A stretch of 20,003 bases of DNA from Pelargonium cotyledonis (Eukaryota; Streptophyta; Magnoliopsida; Geraniales; Geraniaceae). Below the pieces are notes generated by a model. That model was not told the DNA's origin, ran no database searches, and worked only from the letters and a program-made list of their open reading frames with translations. A program made the translations under genes and the position numbers. Positions 18,039-20,003 of the stretch are shown one piece after another. The stretch is taken from assembly GCA_036897625.1 (NCBI GenBank), contig JAYMTA010001446.1:1-20003 (forward strand). Direction: 5' to 3'. Position 1 is the first letter of the stretch. The number at the start of each line of letters is the position of its first letter.

Positions 18039-18300
18039 ACTCAAACCATCTACGACTTCAATGAATACGATGCATGTGTACATGATCTTACCCATGTTAT
18101 TAGTTGATGCTATGTCTCACATTATCATCCACACAGTCTCTCTCTGACATATTTAAAACATGTTTTTATATTTTAATTCTATCTGGCCACGGAACCAGTA
18201 CTGGTTCTGTGAACCGCTGTGCCCAAACCGGCAACATTTTGGTTATATGGCTTATCAATATCATATGTGAAAATAAATGCAATTATATGTCCATATTATA
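18039..18300. other. Intergenic with a 16 bp perfect palindrome
   Basis: No gene seen. GAACCAGTACTGGTTC at 18192-18207 is a perfect 16 bp palindrome. Confidence 0.6.
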
Positions 18301-18530
18301 CTCCTTTTGTCTGGTTTCAATTTTTTTGTAAAAATTAAGATAATTTAGTGTGTTTTTAATATTACCCTCACTTTTCCACCCATACCTCATGTGCAGATTT
18401 GCCAATATGCATAAGTGATCAGGTTAATATGAGAAAAATAACAATATAATAACTTAAAAATTGAAACAGGACACTCATTTTGTGACAAAAAAATTAGATA
18501 AACAGGACACTCATTGTGGGACGGAGGGAG
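18301..18530. mobile_element. Stowaway/Tc1-mariner-like MITE
   Basis: The right end, reversed, reads CTCCCTCCGTCCCACAATGA, the well-known terminus of plant mariner-like MITEs; the left end CTCCTTTTGTCTGG matches it through transitions. Both ends abut TA (18299-18300 and 18531-18532), the TA target duplication. It is 230 bp and non-coding. AACAGGACACTCATT occurs twice near the right end, an internal sub-terminal duplication. Confidence 0.7.
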
Positions 18531-18538
18531 TATGTATT

Positions 18539-18737
18539 TTTTTTTTTGATAAGCGAGGGACAGCATGCCCGCTTTGTAGGCCAGTGTTTCTCACCTCCCG
18601 TGGGAGGCGTCACCCTGTTAGTTGTTAGTTCTCCTAAACCCATAAATCCCTTCCCATACCGTCGACAAAAAGACTCGAACTTGAGATCTCAAAGGAAATC
18701 CAAAACGTATCAACCGCTTGACCCATATGCCTTGGTC
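18539..18737 (-). mobile_element. tRNA-derived SINE with a perfect 14 bp duplication
   Basis: On the minus strand the 199 bp element begins GACCAAGGCATATGGGTC, has an A-box-like GGGTCAAGCGGTTG and a B-box-like AAGTTCGAGTC, and ends CTTATCAAAAA with an A tail. AGGGAGTATGTATT flanks it on both sides without mismatch (18525-18538 and 18738-18751). Internal RNA polymerase III promoter plus A tail plus long duplication defines a SINE; mobility would need a partner LINE. The perfect duplication suggests a fairly recent insertion. Confidence 0.88.
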
Positions 18738-18751
18738 AGGGAGTATGTATT

Positions 18752-19499
18752 AGCACATGCATGCATGCACAATTTCATTTCCTTTTCATAGCCATTATAA
18801 TGTTAGTCCTTAATTAGTTAGCAAAACTGCAAATTAGGCATATCTCTGATTATATCAAATGATTATAACATTGTATTTGGCTGAATTATGTCAACTTCAA
18901 GGTTTCTAATCTTTGCCATCTTTTATACAAATTATAGCTTAATTAAGAGTTTGTAGTTATCGTTTGTACAAATTGTTATGTTAGATAGGTGGAATTGGAT
19001 AAGAATTTGGGATGTATGTAATTCAAATATTTGGATTTTCAACTCATATAATTGATCAGTCACTTTATATACACGGTCAACCAATTCAAATACATCGTCG
19101 ACCAATTGATATTATGGGTTTGTCTAACCATAATGACTAGCAACAATTACTTTGTGGTGATATATACACATTAATGACATACGTATTTGGTAACAATTAT
19201 AGAATAAGGAAACAACAATTTAACATTATCATACGCAACAACTATTAAGAGGAACCGCTACAACAAGCCTACAAAATATTATTGATCAAATATTCTATCC
19301 ATTGATGATGATGATGATGGTGGTCAATCTGCAGTCAACTTTAATGCAAAAATAAAATAATTTATTTATCGGGATGAAGACCAAATTAAGCATGTTTGGG
19401 TTAAAAAGTACCGATAATTATTCTAAGAATGTATTAAAAATTAAAAAGTCATAGAAGTAATAATTATATAATTAAATTTGAATATTTTTTTTCTTTACC
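18752..19499. other. AT-rich intergenic DNA
   Basis: No gene recognised. Contains a (GAT)5 microsatellite at 19304-19318 and no terminal repeats that I could pair. Confidence 0.5.
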
Positions 19500-20003
19500 A
19501 AGTAGCTGGGGCTTTTTGTTTCCTAGGCGCGTTGCTCATTCGCATTGGGTATGCGAAGGGCTCTTGTGAGTCTTTCATGGGAGCCTGAAACATTAATCTG
19601 AACCCCATTATTTTACTTAGTGTTTTGATTCCCTCCGGGCTTTTGGTCGAGCTTTGAATGTGCTAGGGTGGACAACAAATAGATGAGGAGGAGGCCGTAC
19701 CCAAGTTGCAGATCCTCCTAGCTATACTTGGAACAAGGGAGATAGACTGACTTTATCTTACGCTCCAGCGTGGTTCTCAAATATGCTCAAAACATTGCTT
19801 GGTATAGTGGAAAACGTCGCGACGTCACCTCACCATCGCAACGTTCATGGACGATTTAAAGCATGAACAATAAGGTCGAAGGAGGACTGTCATCTTTCGC
19901 CGACCGGGGTTGAAGGAGGATTGTCGCTGTTGGGATTTATCCCGCTCTGATACCACTTGTTGGGAATCGTCCCGCTCTGATACCACTTGTTGGGATTTAT
20001 CCC
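19500..20003 (-). mobile_element. Edge of an LTR retrotransposon, minus orientation, cut by the window
   Basis: At the right edge GCTCTGATACCA, the reverse complement of the tRNA-iMet primer site TGGTATCAGAGC, lies two bases before TGTTGGGA, a typical LTR terminus. This means an LTR beginning at or beyond the edge, with its internal region to the left. The interior to about 19500 is more GC-rich than the neighbouring intergenic DNA; I find no gag or pol frame in it, so the left limit is arbitrary. Confidence 0.5.
19928..20003. repeat. 30 bp tandem repeat carrying the primer-binding site
   Basis: Two full 30 bp units (19928-19957 and 19958-19987) and 16 bases of a third. Each unit is TGTTGGGA-(TTTA or ATCG)-TCCC followed by GCTCTGATACCACT. 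Units 1 and 2 differ only in the short centre; unit 3 resembles unit 1. Confidence 0.95.

Overview
The window is nuclear DNA of a flowering plant, most likely a eudicot. Evidence: GT-AG introns in every coding gene, AT-rich non-coding DNA, telo-box plus TGGGCY site II promoters, plant-specific gene families (ROP-interactive CRIB protein, plant kinesin-10, plant-type GLTP), and plant repeat families (hAT and Stowaway-like MITEs, tRNA-derived SINE, TRIM, LTR elements). The species cannot be named from the sequence.

Layout, left to right. (1) At 1-184 on the minus strand is the 5' end of a 60S ribosomal protein L14 gene, with an intron directly after the ATG and a telo-box/site II promoter. (2) At about 540-882 (minus) lies a decayed DUF4283-type retroelement protein fragment. 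(3) At 1.24-5.93 kb (plus) is a complete glycolipid transfer protein gene (GLTP1-like, six coding exons plus a 5'UTR intron, 202 aa); a 361 bp hAT-type MITE with a perfect 8 bp target duplication sits in an intron. (4) At 6.9-7.7 kb (plus) is a small ROP-interactive CRIB (RIC) gene, four exons, 183 aa. (5) At 8.5-11.2 kb (minus) is a decayed polyubiquitin-like gene with about five divergent ubiquitin-like units, frameshifts at dinucleotide runs, stop codons and a 574 bp solo LTR. (6) A tRNA-Gly(GCC) gene (minus) with one mismatched anticodon-stem pair lies at 11.3 kb. (7) At 12.2-16.1 kb (minus) is a complete kinesin-10 gene (KIN10A/PAKRP2-like, six exons, 932 aa) with an MSA-like mitotic element and clustered site II motifs upstream. 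(8) From 16.9 kb to the end is a repeat-rich tract: a TRIM-like LTR element whose primer-binding site was hit by a poly(A)-tailed retroelement, an old SINE, a Stowaway-like MITE with a young SINE beside it, and at the right edge a 30 bp tandem repeat carrying a reversed tRNA-Met primer-binding site.

The genes are independent housekeeping or signalling loci (translation, lipid transfer, ROP GTPase signalling, phragmoplast motor) and do not form one pathway. I found no convincing evidence of a new multi-gene system. The most informative observations are the decay history of the ubiquitin array, the nested retroelements, the in-frame intron of the kinesin gene and the altered tRNA.
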